DNA of 64,000 bases from Burkholderia sp. USMB20 (GCF_000949135.2 NZ_JTAN02000003.1:1-64000); one strand, 5' to 3'; counted from the first letter of the stretch, positions 1-9,707 are shown. Numbers and translations are program-made. The notes: a model not told the origin generated them from the sequence alone.

Positions 1-1
1 G

Positions 2-133
2 CTGTCGCAGCTGTCGGAAGCCGCGCAGCAGACGGCCGAATCGCTGCGCCAGTCGTCGCAGGCGATCGACGACCTCACGCTCGTCGCGAACCACCTGCGC
101 ACCGGCGTGTCGCGCTTCAAGATCGACGGCTGA
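2..133 (+). CDS. wspA: WspA-type methyl-accepting chemotaxis protein, C-terminal end only
   Basis: Only the last 43 codons are inside the window; the gene enters from the left edge. The residues are a Ser/Gln/Ala-rich helix (around SEAAQQTAESLRQSS) ending in FKIDG, as at the cytoplasmic tail of a chemoreceptor. The assignment to WspA, the membrane receptor of the surface-sensing Wsp system, rests on the next six genes, which are wspB to wspR in canonical order 28 bases downstream. The fragment alone would only support a generic chemoreceptor. Confidence 0.8.
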   Translation: MSQLSEAAQQTAESLRQSSQAIDDLTLVANHLRTGVSRFKIDG

Positions 134-161
134 CGCACGCGGCCTTCGTGCGGACGACACG

Positions 162-638
162 ATGCTCTTCCTACTTTTTGAACTCGACGGCGAACGCTAT
201 GCGCTCGATGCGACGCGGATCGTCGAGGTGCTGGCGCTCGCGCCCGTGAAGTCGATGCTGGGTACGCCGCCATGGCTCACCGGCGTGATCGATCACCGGG
301 GCAAGCTGGTGCCGGTGATTGACGTGCCGCGGCTCGCGCTCGGGCGCGCGGCGCACGCGCTGCGATCGACGCGGCTCGTCGTCGTGCGCTATGCGCAGCA
401 ACACGAGGCGGACGGCGTCGATCGATGGCTCGGGCTGATCGTCGAGCACGCGACGCAGGTGCGCGAGTTCGCGCCCGCGCAATTCGCCGACAGCGGGATC
501 GCGACGCCGCACGCGCGCTGGCTCGGGCCGGTCGCCGCCGACGCGACGGGATTCGTGCAGCGGATCGACGTAGAGCAGATGCTCGATGACGACGCGCGCG
601 CATTGCTGTTTCCGCCCGCGCAGGCGCTTGCCGGATGA
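162..638 (+). CDS. wspB: WspB, CheW-like coupling protein
   Basis: A 158-residue single-domain CheW homologue that should couple the WspA receptor to the WspE kinase at the inner face of the membrane. The CheW signature is seen in the N-terminal strand (LFLLFELDGERYALDA), the PPWLTGVIDHRGKLVPVIDV segment around residues 36-55 and the central LVVVRY strand. The start follows wspA by 28 bases and the stop overlaps the wspC start by four bases, so translation is probably coupled. The length is normal for the family. A role in flagellar chemotaxis is unlikely because the neighbours are all Wsp genes. Confidence 0.9.
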   Translation: MLFLLFELDGERYALDATRIVEVLALAPVKSMLGTPPWLTGVIDHRGKLVPVIDVPRLALGRAAHALRSTRLVVVRYAQQHEADGVDRWLGLIVEHATQVREFAPAQFADSGIATPHARWLGPVAADATGFVQRIDVEQMLDDDARALLFPPAQALAG

Positions 639-2119
639 TGGCCATGATGAACGCCAACGACCCTCGATTCGAAGCGTGGCTCGCGCGTGAAACCGGGATG
701 GATGCGGCGACGCTCGGCAATCGTGCGCTCGCGCGCGCGGTTGCCGAACGCGCACGCGTCACGCAGGCCGATGCACCGGACGCGCCCGACACACCGCGGC
801 CCGCCGGCGGCACGCCGGACGACGTCGCCGAGGCCGCCGGTGGCGCCGCGATCGATGCGTACTGGCAGCGGCTGAATGCGTCCGCGGACGAACGGCAGGC
901 GCTGATCGAAACGCTGGTCGTGCCGGAAACGTGGTTCTTCCGCGACCGCGAGGCATTCGTCGCGCTTGCGCGGATCGCCGACGTGCGGCTCGTGCGCGAG
1001 CCGGCGCGCACGCTGCGCGTGCTGAGCGTGCCGTGCTCGACCGGCGAGGAGCCGTATTCGATCTCGATGGCACTGCTCGACGCCGGCATCGGCCCGTCAC
1101 GCTTCGCGATCGACGCGATCGACATCAGCGCACGCGCGATCGAGCGGGCGCGGGCCGGCGTCTACGGACGCAACGCATTTCGTGGCCACCCGCTCGAATT
1201 CCGCGACCGCCATTTCAGCGAAACGGTCGGCGGCTGGCAGCTCGACCCGCGGGTGCGCGAACCGGTACGCTTCGTGCAGGCGAACCTGTTCGACCTGCCG
1301 CTCGACGCGGACACGCGCTACGACTTCATCTTCTGCCGCAACGTGCTGATCTATTTCGACCGACACGCTCAGGACCAGTCGATCCGGCTGCTCGAGCGGC
1401 AACTCGCGGACGGCGGCACGATCTTCGTCGGCCCGGCCGAGACGGGGCTGATGATGCGGCATGCGCTGGCGCCCGCGCGCATTCCGCTCGCGTTCGCGTT
1501 CCATCGCGCGGCGCAGGCTGATGCTCCGGCCACGGGCGCGAACGATGGCGAGCGGCCGCCCACTGTGTCTGTGGCATCTGCGAAGCCGGTGGCGCCGCAG
1601 ACGTTGCCGCTCCGGCACCCGGTGGCGGCGCCCTCCATGGCAAACCATTTCGCAACGGCAACCCTGCACCGCCCGCCGGCCGTGCCACAGCGGCCGCCGG
1701 CGACACGCATCGCGCACGCGGCGCCCGATGCCGCGGATGCCGCGCCGAGCGCACCCGCCGCCCCGGCGCCCATGCTCGCCGACGCCCGCCGGCTCGCCGA
1801 CACGGGCCGCCTCGACGACGCCGAGCGTGCCGCGCACGCATTCACGCTCGCGCACGGCCCCGACGCGGACGCGTTCTACCTGCTCGGCCTGATCGCCGAT
1901 GCGCGCGGCCTCGATGCGGACGCGCAGGATTTTTATCGCAAGACGCTGTATCTCGACCCGGCTCACTATGAGGCCCTGACCCATCTCGCCGCGCTGCGCG
2001 ACGCGGCAGGTGACGCGGCAGGTGCCCGGCAACTGATGCTGCGTGCGCAGCGGGCAAGCGCGCGGCGCGTCAGCCGTGCCGACGGCGGACCGGACCAGCG
2101 AACCGGGCGGAACCCATGA
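635..2119 (+). CDS. wspC: WspC, CheR-type receptor methyltransferase with TPR tail
   Basis: A 494-residue S-adenosylmethionine-dependent methyltransferase expected to methylate glutamates on WspA and raise signalling. The CheR catalytic domain covers about residues 1-280, with the SAM-binding stretch LSVPCSTGEEPYS near residue 128 and the CheR signature FIFCRNVLIYF near residue 231. A low-complexity Pro/Ala linker (about 290-380) leads to tetratricopeptide repeats (about 382-470), the layout that separates WspC from plain CheR. It overlaps wspB by four bases and wspD by four bases. The start is one of several nearby ATG codons (MMAMM), so the exact first residue is uncertain. Confidence 0.92.
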   Translation: MMAMMNANDPRFEAWLARETGMDAATLGNRALARAVAERARVTQADAPDAPDTPRPAGGTPDDVAEAAGGAAIDAYWQRLNASADERQALIETLVVPETWFFRDREAFVALARIADVRLVREPARTLRVLSVPCSTGEEPYSISMALLDAGIGPSRFAIDAIDISARAIERARAGVYGRNAFRGHPLEFRDRHFSETVGGWQLDPRVREPVRFVQANLFDLPLDADTRYDFIFCRNVLIYFDRHAQDQSIRLLERQLADGGTIFVGPAETGLMMRHALAPARIPLAFAFHRAAQADAPATGANDGERPPTVSVASAKPVAPQTLPLRHPVAAPSMANHFATATLHRPPAVPQRPPATRIAHAAPDAADAAPSAPAAPAPMLADARRLADTGRLDDAERAAHAFTLAHGPDADAFYLLGLIADARGLDADAQDFYRKTLYLDPAHYEALTHLAALRDAAGDAAGARQLMLRAQRASARRVSRADGGPDQRTGRNP

Positions 2120-2853
2120 CCCACGCCGCTCGTGACGATCGCGCTCCGGCCAGGGCCGTCGACGATTGCTGGAATCTCATCGGCACGCGAGGTGACGGCT
2201 CGTGCCCGCGGCTTGCCGTGCACACCCGCTGCCTGAACTGCCCGGTGTTCGAACACGCGGCCGGGAAGCTGCTCGACCGGCCGCTCACCGACGCGGACCT
2301 CGCCGAAACGGCGCGCGCCGCACGCAGCACGTCGCAGCCAGCCCCTGCGGACGCACGACTCACTGCATCCGCCGCATCTGCCGACGATGGGCAAGCGCAG
2401 CAGTCCGCGCTCGCGTTCCGCGTCGGCGACGAATGGCTCGGCCTGCCCGCCGCCGCGCTGCGGCAGGTCGACGGGCCGCGCCCGATCCATTCGCTGCCGC
2501 ACCGGCGCGACGGCGCCGTGCTCGGGCTCGTCAACGTGCGCGGCACGCTGACGATCGCAGCATCCCTCGGCGTACTGCTGAATCTGGAACGCAACGCAAC
2601 CGGACCGCACGAGTCGCGCAACGCGTATGCGCGGATGCTGGTCGTCGAGCATCGCGGCGACGCGGTCGCGCTGCCCGTCGACGAGGTCGAGGGCGTGCTG
2701 CGCTTCGCGGCGCATGCGCTGCTGCCGGTGCCGACGACGCTTACCCACGCGGCCGCGATGCACACGCGCGGCCTGCTCGCGTGGCGCGATACGACGATCG
2801 GCGTGCTGGACACCGATCGCGTGTTCGACTCGCTTGCGAGGAGCCTGCGATGA
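2116..2853 (+). CDS. wspD: WspD, second CheW-like coupling protein
   Basis: A 245-residue protein with a CheW domain in its C-terminal two thirds (from about residue 92, FRVGDEWLGLPAAALRQVD, through VLGLVNVRGTLTIAAS). The N-terminal 90 residues carry the WspD-type segment CLNCPVFEHAAGKLLDRPL near residue 38. Wsp systems use two CheW proteins, WspB and WspD, for receptor-kinase coupling. The gene overlaps both wspC and wspE by four bases (ATGA), so it sits inside one translationally coupled operon. Confidence 0.9.
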   Translation: MTHAARDDRAPARAVDDCWNLIGTRGDGSCPRLAVHTRCLNCPVFEHAAGKLLDRPLTDADLAETARAARSTSQPAPADARLTASAASADDGQAQQSALAFRVGDEWLGLPAAALRQVDGPRPIHSLPHRRDGAVLGLVNVRGTLTIAASLGVLLNLERNATGPHESRNAYARMLVVEHRGDAVALPVDEVEGVLRFAAHALLPVPTTLTHAAAMHTRGLLAWRDTTIGVLDTDRVFDSLARSLR

Positions 2854-5228
2854 GCACCGACGACGACCTGATGCGCCTGTCGCTGCTCGACCTGTTCCGC
2901 GACGAAGCACACACGCAGACGCAGGCGCTCGCGAGTGGCCTGCTGACGCTCGAACATTCGCCCGGCGACGCGCCCGCGCTGGAAGCGTGCATGCGCGCCG
3001 CGCATTCGCTGAAGGGCGCCGCGCGCATCGTCGACCTGCAGGACGGCGTCGACGTCGCGCACGCGATGGAGGAATGCTTCGTCGCCGCGCAGCGTGGCGA
3101 GCTGACGCTGACGACCGCGCACATCGACGCACTGCTGCATGGCGTGGACCTGCTGCTGCGCGTCGGCAACACCGATCCGGCGGCGGCGGTCTCGCGCGCG
3201 GACATCGACGCGCTGGCCGCACTGGGTCCGACCGACGCGTCGGACGAGCGCGCCGACCGCGCGGTGTCGCTCACACCGCTTACACTGCCCGTACCGCCCG
3301 CGCCGGAACCAGGCGCCGCAGCGCCGCACATCGGCTCCGCGCCCGACGATGCCGCCCTTGTCTCGATATCGCCGCGCACCGGCGACGGCCCGCCGCGCCA
3401 CCCGCCGGCCGATCCGTCGCCGGGCTTGCATGCCGTCGCGCCCGACGCCCCGCCTTTGCACACCCAACCGCCCCCCCGGCACGATCCGCAGCGGATGCTG
3501 CGCGTACGCGCCGAGCAGCTCGACCAGCTGTTGAGCCTGTCCAGCGAATCGCTCGTCGAATCGCACTGGCTGAAGCCGTTCACGGGCTCGATCCTGCGCA
3601 TCAAGCGGATGCAGCGCGACGTCGCGCGCTCGCTCGACGTGCTCGTCGAAACGTTCGCGGAGCGGCTCGACCCGGCCGCGCTCGCGTCGCTGAACGATGT
3701 GCGCCAGGGGCTCGGCAACCTGCAGCTGCAGCTCGGTGCGCGCCTGGACGAGCTCGACCGCTTCGACCGCCGCAGCACGCATCTCGCGCAGCAGCTTTAC
3801 GACGAAGCGTTGCGCTGCCGGATGCGACCGTTCGGCGACGCAACGCACGCGTATCCGCGCATCGTCCGCGATCTCGCACGTTCGCTCGGCAAGCGCGTGC
3901 GATTCGCGATCGTCGGCGAAACGACGCAGGTCGACCGCGACATCCTCGACATGCTCGACGCGCCGCTCGGCCACCTGCTGCGCAACGCGCTCGACCACGG
4001 CGTCGAGACGCCCGGCGAGCGCATCGCGCGCGGCAAGCCGGCCGAAGCGAGCGTGACGCTCGAAGCGCGCCACAGCGCGGGCCAGTTGCTGATCTCCGTC
4101 AGCGACGACGGCGCCGGCATCGATCTCGACGCGCTGCGTGCAGGCGTCGTGCGGCGCCGGCTCGCCGACGCGGACACGGCCGCGCGGTTGTCCGACCTCG
4201 AACTGCTCGACTTCCTGCTGCTCCCCGGCTTCTCGATGCGCGACCGCGTCACCGATGTGTCGGGCCGCGGCGTCGGCCTCGACGCGGTGCACGACATGGT
4301 CAAGGCCGTGCGCGGCACCGTGCGGATCTTCACCGAGCCGGGCCGCGGCGCGCGCTTCGTGCTGCAACTGCCGCTCACGCTGTCGATCGTGCGCAGCCTG
4401 CTCGTCGAGGTCGGCGGCGAAGCGTACGCGATCCCGCTTGCGCACGTGCGCCGCACGCTCGAACTCGCGCGCGCCGACATCGACACGCTCGAAGGCCAGC
4501 AGCATTTCCGCTTCGACGGCCGCCCGGTCGGGCTCGTCACCGCGCACCAGCTGCTCGGCGCACCGTCGCCGGAACAGGCGGGCGACAGCGTCGCGACCGT
4601 CGTGATCGGCGACGAATGGGAGTCGTACGGGATCGCCGTCGACCGGTTCCGCGGCGAATGCATGCTGGTGATCCAGCCGCTCGACCGCCGGCTCGGCAAG
4701 GTCAAGGACATCGCGGCGGCCGCGCTGATGGAGAATGGCGAACCGGTGCTGATCATCGACGTCGAGGACTTGCTGCGCTCGGTCGACAAGCTCGTGCGCG
4801 GCGGCCAGCTCGACAAGGTGCAGCGCGCGCAGCACACGGCCGTCGCACGGCGCCGGCACGTGCTGGTGGTCGACGATTCGCTGACGGTACGCGAACTGGA
4901 GCGCAAGCTCCTCGAAAAGCGCGGCTATGCCGTCACCGTCGCGGTCGACGGGATGGACGGCTGGAACGCGCTGCGCGGCGCCGATTTCGATCTCGTCGTG
5001 ACCGACATCGACATGCCGCGCATGGACGGCATCGAACTCGTCACGCTGATCAAGCGCGATGCCGCGCTGAAATCGCTGCCGGTGATGATCGTGTCGTACA
5101 AGGACCGCGAGGAGGACCGCCGCCGTGGACTCGACGCGGGCGCCGACTACTACCTGGCGAAGAGCAGCTTCCACGACGAAACCCTGCTCGACGCCGTACG
5201 CGACCTGATAGGAGAAGCCCGTCCGTGA
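2850..5228 (+). CDS. wspE: WspE, CheA-type hybrid histidine kinase with receiver domain
   Basis: A 792-residue kinase that phosphorylates WspR and WspF. In order it has an HPt domain with phospho-accepting His52 in AHSLKGAARI, a Pro-rich linker (about 120-215), dimerisation and ATPase domains (N-box LLRNALDHGVE, then VSDDGAGID and GRGVGLDAVHDMV), a CheW-like domain (about 505-640) and a C-terminal receiver (VLVVDDSLTVREL from about 670, acceptor Asp in VVTDIDMPRMDG near 718). The start was chosen at the ATG overlapping the wspD stop. The wspF start overlaps its stop by four bases. No damage is visible, unlike the next gene. Confidence 0.94.
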   Translation: MSTDDDLMRLSLLDLFRDEAHTQTQALASGLLTLEHSPGDAPALEACMRAAHSLKGAARIVDLQDGVDVAHAMEECFVAAQRGELTLTTAHIDALLHGVDLLLRVGNTDPAAAVSRADIDALAALGPTDASDERADRAVSLTPLTLPVPPAPEPGAAAPHIGSAPDDAALVSISPRTGDGPPRHPPADPSPGLHAVAPDAPPLHTQPPPRHDPQRMLRVRAEQLDQLLSLSSESLVESHWLKPFTGSILRIKRMQRDVARSLDVLVETFAERLDPAALASLNDVRQGLGNLQLQLGARLDELDRFDRRSTHLAQQLYDEALRCRMRPFGDATHAYPRIVRDLARSLGKRVRFAIVGETTQVDRDILDMLDAPLGHLLRNALDHGVETPGERIARGKPAEASVTLEARHSAGQLLISVSDDGAGIDLDALRAGVVRRRLADADTAARLSDLELLDFLLLPGFSMRDRVTDVSGRGVGLDAVHDMVKAVRGTVRIFTEPGRGARFVLQLPLTLSIVRSLLVEVGGEAYAIPLAHVRRTLELARADIDTLEGQQHFRFDGRPVGLVTAHQLLGAPSPEQAGDSVATVVIGDEWESYGIAVDRFRGECMLVIQPLDRRLGKVKDIAAAALMENGEPVLIIDVEDLLRSVDKLVRGGQLDKVQRAQHTAVARRRHVLVVDDSLTVRELERKLLEKRGYAVTVAVDGMDGWNALRGADFDLVVTDIDMPRMDGIELVTLIKRDAALKSLPVMIVSYKDREEDRRRGLDAGADYYLAKSSFHDETLLDAVRDLIGEARP

Positions 5229-6225
5229 ACATCGGCATCGTCAACGACCTTCCGCTCGCCGTCGAGGCGCTGCGCCGCGCGGTCGCGCGGCGGCCCGAGC
5301 ACCGCGTGCTGTGGGTCGCGACCGACGGCGCGCAGGCCGTCGAGTTCTGCGCCGCGCAACCGCCCGACGTCGTGCTGATGGACCTGATCATGCCGAAGTT
5401 CGACGGCGTCGAGGCGACGCGGCGGATCATGTCGTCGGGCAAGCCGTGCGCGATCCTGATCGTGACGAGCAGCATCGGCGCGAATGCGTGGCGCGTGTAC
5501 GAGGCGATGGGCGCGGGCGCGCTCGATGCAGTCGATACGCCGCGGCTCGGCGCAGGCGCGAACGGCGACACGCGCAGCTGTTGCTCGCGAAGATCGACCA
5601 GATCGCGGCTGCTCGACAAGCCGGCGGCCGCCGCCGCCCGCCGGCACGACGGCGCACGGCGACGGCGGGCGCTCGTCGCGATCGGCGCGTCGGCGGCGGC
5701 CCGACCGCGCTTGCGTCGATCCTCGGCGCGCTGCCCACCGATTTCGGCGCGCCGATCGTGATCGTGCAGCATGTCGACCAGGCGTTCGCGGACGGCATGG
5801 CGCAATGGCTCGACGGCCAGACGCCGCTCAACGTGCGCATCGCGCGCGAAGGCGACCGGCCGCAGCCGTCGTTCGTGCTGCTCGCCGCGACCAACGACCA
5901 CCTGCGGATCACGCGCGCCGGCACGCTCGAATACACGCGCGAGCCGGCCGAGACGCCGTACCGGCCGTCCGTCGACGTGTTCTTCAGCAGCGTGACCGAG
6001 CACTGGCCCGGCGACGTGATCGGCGTGCTGCTCACCGGGATGGGGCGCGACGGCGCGATCGGGCTGAAGGCGATGCGGATGAAGGGCTACCATACGATCG
6101 CGCAGGACCAGGCGACGAGCGCCGTCTACGGAATGCCGAAAGCCGCCGCGACGCTCGGCGCCGCGCGCGCGATCCTGCCGCTCGAGCGCATTGCGGGCGA
6201 ACTGGCGGCGCTCGTCGGGAACTGA
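5225..6225 (+). pseudogene. wspF: WspF, CheB-type methylesterase, reading frame broken between its two domains
   Basis: WspF is the response-regulator methylesterase that resets WspA. The receiver domain reads from the GTG at 5225 (NIGIVNDLPLAVEAL, acceptor Asp in VLMDLIMPKFDGVEATRR) to about 5575. The catalytic domain reads in a different frame from about 5698 to 6225 (GGPTALASILGALP, IVIVQHVDQAFADGMA, GVLLTGMGRDGA). In between, homologous pieces alternate frames: QLLLAKIDQI, then RLLDKPAAA and ALVAIGASA. At least three changes are needed, and each is explained by loss of one or two G from a short G run. As written, the receiver frame runs to a stop at 5761. Sequencing error and real mutation both remain possible. 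Confidence 0.8.
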
Positions 6226-7392
6226 ATGAAATGGACTTGCGTGACAGCAATGGCAACAACGGGTGTCGACATGACTAGTGACTCCACGCGACGCCCGGGC
6301 CACGATAACGGCACGTCCGCCGCGGACGGTGCGGGCGCGGCGCTCGAAGCCGCGCGCGCGACCCTGCAGGTGCCGCCGGCGACCGACGTGCCGGTGATGG
6401 TGCTACTGGTCGACGACCAGACGATCGTCGCCCAGGCCGTGCGGCGCGCGCTTGCCGACGAGGACCGCATCGACTTCCACTACTGCCCGCGCTCGGACGA
6501 CGCACTCGCCGCCGCAGTCGAAACGCGGCCGACCGTGATCCTGCAGGACCTCGTGATGCCCGGCACCGACGGATTGAGCCTCGTGAAGGCGTACCGCACG
6601 AATCCCGTGATCCGCGACGTGCCGATCATCGTGCTGTCGACCAAAGAGGAACCGGTAATCAAGAGCGCCGCGTTTGCGGCCGGCGCGAACGACTACCTCG
6701 TGAAGCTGCCGGACCGCATCGAGCTCGTCGCACGGATCCGCTACCACTCGCGCTCGTACGTCAACCTGCTGCAGCGCGACGAAGCCTACCGCGCACTGCG
6801 GCAATCGCAGCAGCAATTGCTCGAAGCGAACCTCGAACTGCGCCGCCTCACGCATTCCGACGGGCTCACCGGGCTGTCGAACCGGCGCTATCTCGACGAA
6901 TACCTGAACGCCGAATGGCGGCGCGGCGCGCGCGAACGCAACGAGCTGTCGCTGCTGATGATCGATGTCGACAACTTCAAGCTTTACAACGACACGTACG
7001 GCCACGTGTCGGGCGACGACGTGCTCAAGCGGGTCGCCTCGACCGTCGAAAGCTGCCTCGGCCGCCCGGGCGATCTCGCCGCACGCTTCGGCGGCGAGGA
7101 ATTCGCGGTGGTGCTGCCGGGCACGTCGCCGGGCGGCGTGCGCCTGCTCGCCGAGAAGATTCGCCTCGCGATCGAAGCGCTGCGGCTCGAGCACGTGCAT
7201 TCGTCGACCGGCCGTTACGTGACGATCAGCATCGGCGGCGCGAGCGTCGTGCCGGCGGCCGGCACGCCGATGACGTCGCTGATCGAAGCCGCCGACCGCG
7301 CGCTGTACCGCGCGAAGCGCGACGGCAAGAATCGCGTCGCGATCGATGCGGGGCCGGCAACGGCGAGCGACGGCGGCGGGCAACCGGCCTGA
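6226..7392 (+). CDS. wspR: WspR, diguanylate cyclase response regulator
   Basis: A 388-residue response regulator that makes cyclic-di-GMP when phosphorylated by WspE. The receiver starts near residue 62 (VLLVDDQTIVAQAV), with the acceptor Asp in VILQDLVMPGTDG near 108. The GGDEF domain (about 215-375) carries the active-site motif GGEEF near 288 and an RxxD inhibitory site (RPGD) just before it, so product inhibition should work. The ATG directly follows the wspF stop. Two later ATGs (6250, 6271) could also serve as start. The gene ends the Wsp operon. Confidence 0.93.
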   Translation: MKWTCVTAMATTGVDMTSDSTRRPGHDNGTSAADGAGAALEAARATLQVPPATDVPVMVLLVDDQTIVAQAVRRALADEDRIDFHYCPRSDDALAAAVETRPTVILQDLVMPGTDGLSLVKAYRTNPVIRDVPIIVLSTKEEPVIKSAAFAAGANDYLVKLPDRIELVARIRYHSRSYVNLLQRDEAYRALRQSQQQLLEANLELRRLTHSDGLTGLSNRRYLDEYLNAEWRRGARERNELSLLMIDVDNFKLYNDTYGHVSGDDVLKRVASTVESCLGRPGDLAARFGGEEFAVVLPGTSPGGVRLLAEKIRLAIEALRLEHVHSSTGRYVTISIGGASVVPAAGTPMTSLIEAADRALYRAKRDGKNRVAIDAGPATASDGGGQPA

Positions 7393-8148
7393 TCCGTACG
7401 CGGCAGCGTCTTGCGACGGCTATGTCAAGTTGACAAGCGCAGGCTACGTGCCTTCCTCAAGAGTAGTTATCCTTATCAGATTACTTCGTTGGCTGCGGGA
7501 GAGACAGTCCAACCATGCCATGTGGCGAGGCGTTCTTTGAGTATGGCGCGACGACATACCGCGTTCATCTGATGTCTCGGCAACGCGAAGTGCTGCCGGA
7601 TCGGGCCGACGCAAGAGAGAAATGCCAGTGTGCGTCGCGCATCGCGAAATCCGCGCAGCGCGCGCGTCCATCACACGATAGTCGGTCGCGATCTCTTTGC
7701 ACACTGATGCTTGAGGCAATGCCGGCCGGACGTCATCGCGCGCGGTGCCGCGCAGCCGATCTCGATCACGCACGGCAGCCGCGTCGAGCCGAAGTGACCC
7801 TGAACCAGCATGAATCCCGGTCGGAAGTGGAAATAGAAAAATCGAAACGACAATCACGCCCGCGCGATATGCGGTGTCGCACGCGACGAGCAGGCTGACG
7901 CAATTTGCGGCGCGATGGCCGAGGCCCATATGCAGGAATTCGAACAGGCCTAGTCCAAATTCGCATTCTGTTTGTGAAGGGAATTACGGCTGAATAAGTT
8001 CGCGACATACCGCGCTTTTCGCCACGATCGGCGAATCGCAATCAGGATGGGTGCGCTTGAATCCGCGCCCTGATCCTCCGGTACCGGTGGTCCCGATCGT
8101 CTCGCGATCGGGATGAATCCAATTACATCCGTGCACGAGGATACCGTC
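7393..8148. other. Long intergenic region between wspR and ansP, no convincing gene
   Basis: About 750 bases without a supportable gene. Base composition is visibly less GC-rich than the neighbours. Open frames exist on both strands (for example 7515-7898 plus and 7444-7929 minus), but their translations are Arg/Ser-rich with no recognisable domain. The minus-strand one has no ribosome binding site, and the plus-strand one has only a GGAG about twelve bases ahead of its ATG. A TTGACA hexamer lies at 7430-7435 without a matching -10 element. The ansP promoter should lie in the right-hand part, but I cannot place it. Confidence 0.5.
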
Positions 8149-9639
8149 ATGGCATCGATTCCCGAACCGTCGACAACCGGCGAAACCGATAAACGCAGCT
8201 GGCTCGAATCGCACGAAGCCGGCTATCACAAGACCCTCGGCAATCGACAGGTGCAGATGATCGCGATCGGCGGGGCGATCGGCACCGGTCTGTTCCTCGG
8301 CGCGGGCGGCCGTCTGCAGGCCGCCGGACCGTCGCTCGCGATCGTCTATCTGGTGTGCGGCGCGTTCTCGTTCCTGATCCTGCGCGCGCTCGGCGAACTC
8401 GTGATGCATCGCCCCAGCAGCGGCAGCTTCGTGTCGTACGCGCGCGAATTCCTCGGCGAGAAGGCGTCGTTCGTCGCGGGCTGGATGTACTTCCTGAACT
8501 GGGCGATGACCGGCATCGTCGACATCACCGCCGTCGCGCTGTACATGCATTACTGGGCGCCGTTCGCGGCCGTGCCGCAGTGGATCTTCGCGCTCGTCGC
8601 GCTCTGCATCGTCGCGACGATGAACCTGATCGGCGTGAAGTGGTTCGCCGAGATGGAGTTCTGGTTCGCGCTGATCAAGGTCGCCGCGATCGTGCTGTTT
8701 CTCATCATCGGCTCGGTGATCCTCGGCACGGGCGTGCAGGTCGCCGGCCGTGACACCGGCATGCATCTGATCACCGACAACGGCGGTTTCTTTCCGCACG
8801 GACTGATGCCGGCGCTGGTGCTGGTGCAGGGCGTGGTGTTCGCGTTCGCGGGCGTCGAGCTGGTCGGCACGGCCGCCGGCGAATGCAAGGACGCGCGCAA
8901 GGTGCTGCCGCGCGCGATCAACAACGTGATCTGGCGCATCGCGATCTTCTACGTCGCGTCGGTGGTGCTGCTGGTCTGCCTGCTGCCGTGGAGCGCGTAC
9001 AAGGCGGGCCAGAGCCCGTTCGTCACGTTCTTCGGTGCGCTCGGCGTGCCAGGCATCGGCTCGGTGATGAACCTGGTGGTACTGACGGCGGCGCTGTCGA
9101 GCCTCAACTCGGGCCTGTATTCGACCGGGCGCGTGTTGCGTTCGCTGTCGATGGGCGGCTCGGCCCCGGCGTTCCTCGGCCGAATGAGCGCGCAATCCGT
9201 GCCGTACGCGGGCATTCTGGTGACGGTCGCGATCTACGTGGTCGGCGTGCTGCTCAACTATCTCGTGCCGTCGAGCGTGTTCGAGATCGTACTGAACATC
9301 GCGTCGCTCGGCATCATCAGCACGTGGGGCTTCATCGTCGTGTGCCAGATGAAGTTCCGTGCCGCGGTCCGGCGCGGCGAAGTGGACGACGTGCCGTTCA
9401 GGATGCCGGGCGCGCCCGTCACATCGTGGCTCACGCTGCTGTTCCTGCTCGGCGTGCTGGTGCTGATGGCGTTCGACTACCCGAACGGGACGTGGACGAT
9501 CGCGTCGATCCCGCTGGTCGCACTGCTGCTCGTGGCCGGCTGGAAGTGGTTGAGTAGCCGCGCGCGCCGTGGGTTGCTCAAGCCGACGATTCCGTCGGTC
9601 ACGCTGACACGGCAAGTGCTCGAGAAGGGCGACAACTGA
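8149..9639 (+). CDS. ansP: AnsP, L-asparagine permease (amino acid/proton symporter, APC family)
   Basis: A 496-residue inner-membrane amino acid permease with about twelve hydrophobic segments. It is very close to enterobacterial AnsP along its whole length as I know that sequence: GNRQVQMIAIGGAIGTGLF, GELVMHRPSSGSFVSYAREF, NWAMTGIVDITAVALYMHYW and AGECKDARKVLPRAIN. That supports L-asparagine as substrate, imported with protons. I chose ATG 8149 because a GAGG element precedes it by about eight bases; an in-frame ATG at 8113 would add twelve residues. It is followed by a perfect hairpin and seems to be a single-gene unit. Substrate is inferred from similarity. Confidence 0.9.
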   Translation: MASIPEPSTTGETDKRSWLESHEAGYHKTLGNRQVQMIAIGGAIGTGLFLGAGGRLQAAGPSLAIVYLVCGAFSFLILRALGELVMHRPSSGSFVSYAREFLGEKASFVAGWMYFLNWAMTGIVDITAVALYMHYWAPFAAVPQWIFALVALCIVATMNLIGVKWFAEMEFWFALIKVAAIVLFLIIGSVILGTGVQVAGRDTGMHLITDNGGFFPHGLMPALVLVQGVVFAFAGVELVGTAAGECKDARKVLPRAINNVIWRIAIFYVASVVLLVCLLPWSAYKAGQSPFVTFFGALGVPGIGSVMNLVVLTAALSSLNSGLYSTGRVLRSLSMGGSAPAFLGRMSAQSVPYAGILVTVAIYVVGVLLNYLVPSSVFEIVLNIASLGIISTWGFIVVCQMKFRAAVRRGEVDDVPFRMPGAPVTSWLTLLFLLGVLVLMAFDYPNGTWTIASIPLVALLLVAGWKWLSSRARRGLLKPTIPSVTLTRQVLEKGDN

Positions 9640-9657
9640 GCCGACGCGCAATCGGGG

Positions 9658-9685
9658 GACGGCCTGCGGCCCGATGCAGGCCGTC
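9658..9685 (+). terminator. Perfect 10-bp hairpin after ansP
   Basis: The arms GACGGCCTGC and GCAGGCCGTC pair perfectly around an 8-base loop, 18 bases after the ansP stop. No U-run follows on the plus strand, so it is either a terminator that works without a good U-tract or an mRNA 3'-end stabilising structure. Confidence 0.5.
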
Positions 9686-9707
9686 TCGCAGAAAAAGAGA
9701 AAATTCA

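Noticed and set aside
2070-5174. Very long minus-strand open frame opposite wspD/wspE
   Set aside because: It is an antisense shadow produced by high GC; composition is Arg/His/Asp-biased with no domain, while the plus-strand frames encode complete known domains.
7430-7435. TTGACA hexamer as a promoter -35 box
   Set aside because: No -10-like element lies 16-18 bases downstream on the plus strand.
7444-7929. Long open frames on both strands in the wspR-ansP gap
   Set aside because: Translations are Arg/Ser-rich without domains, and the frames overlap each other on opposite strands. The minus-strand frame has no ribosome binding site; the plus-strand frame has only a GGAG about twelve bases from its ATG.
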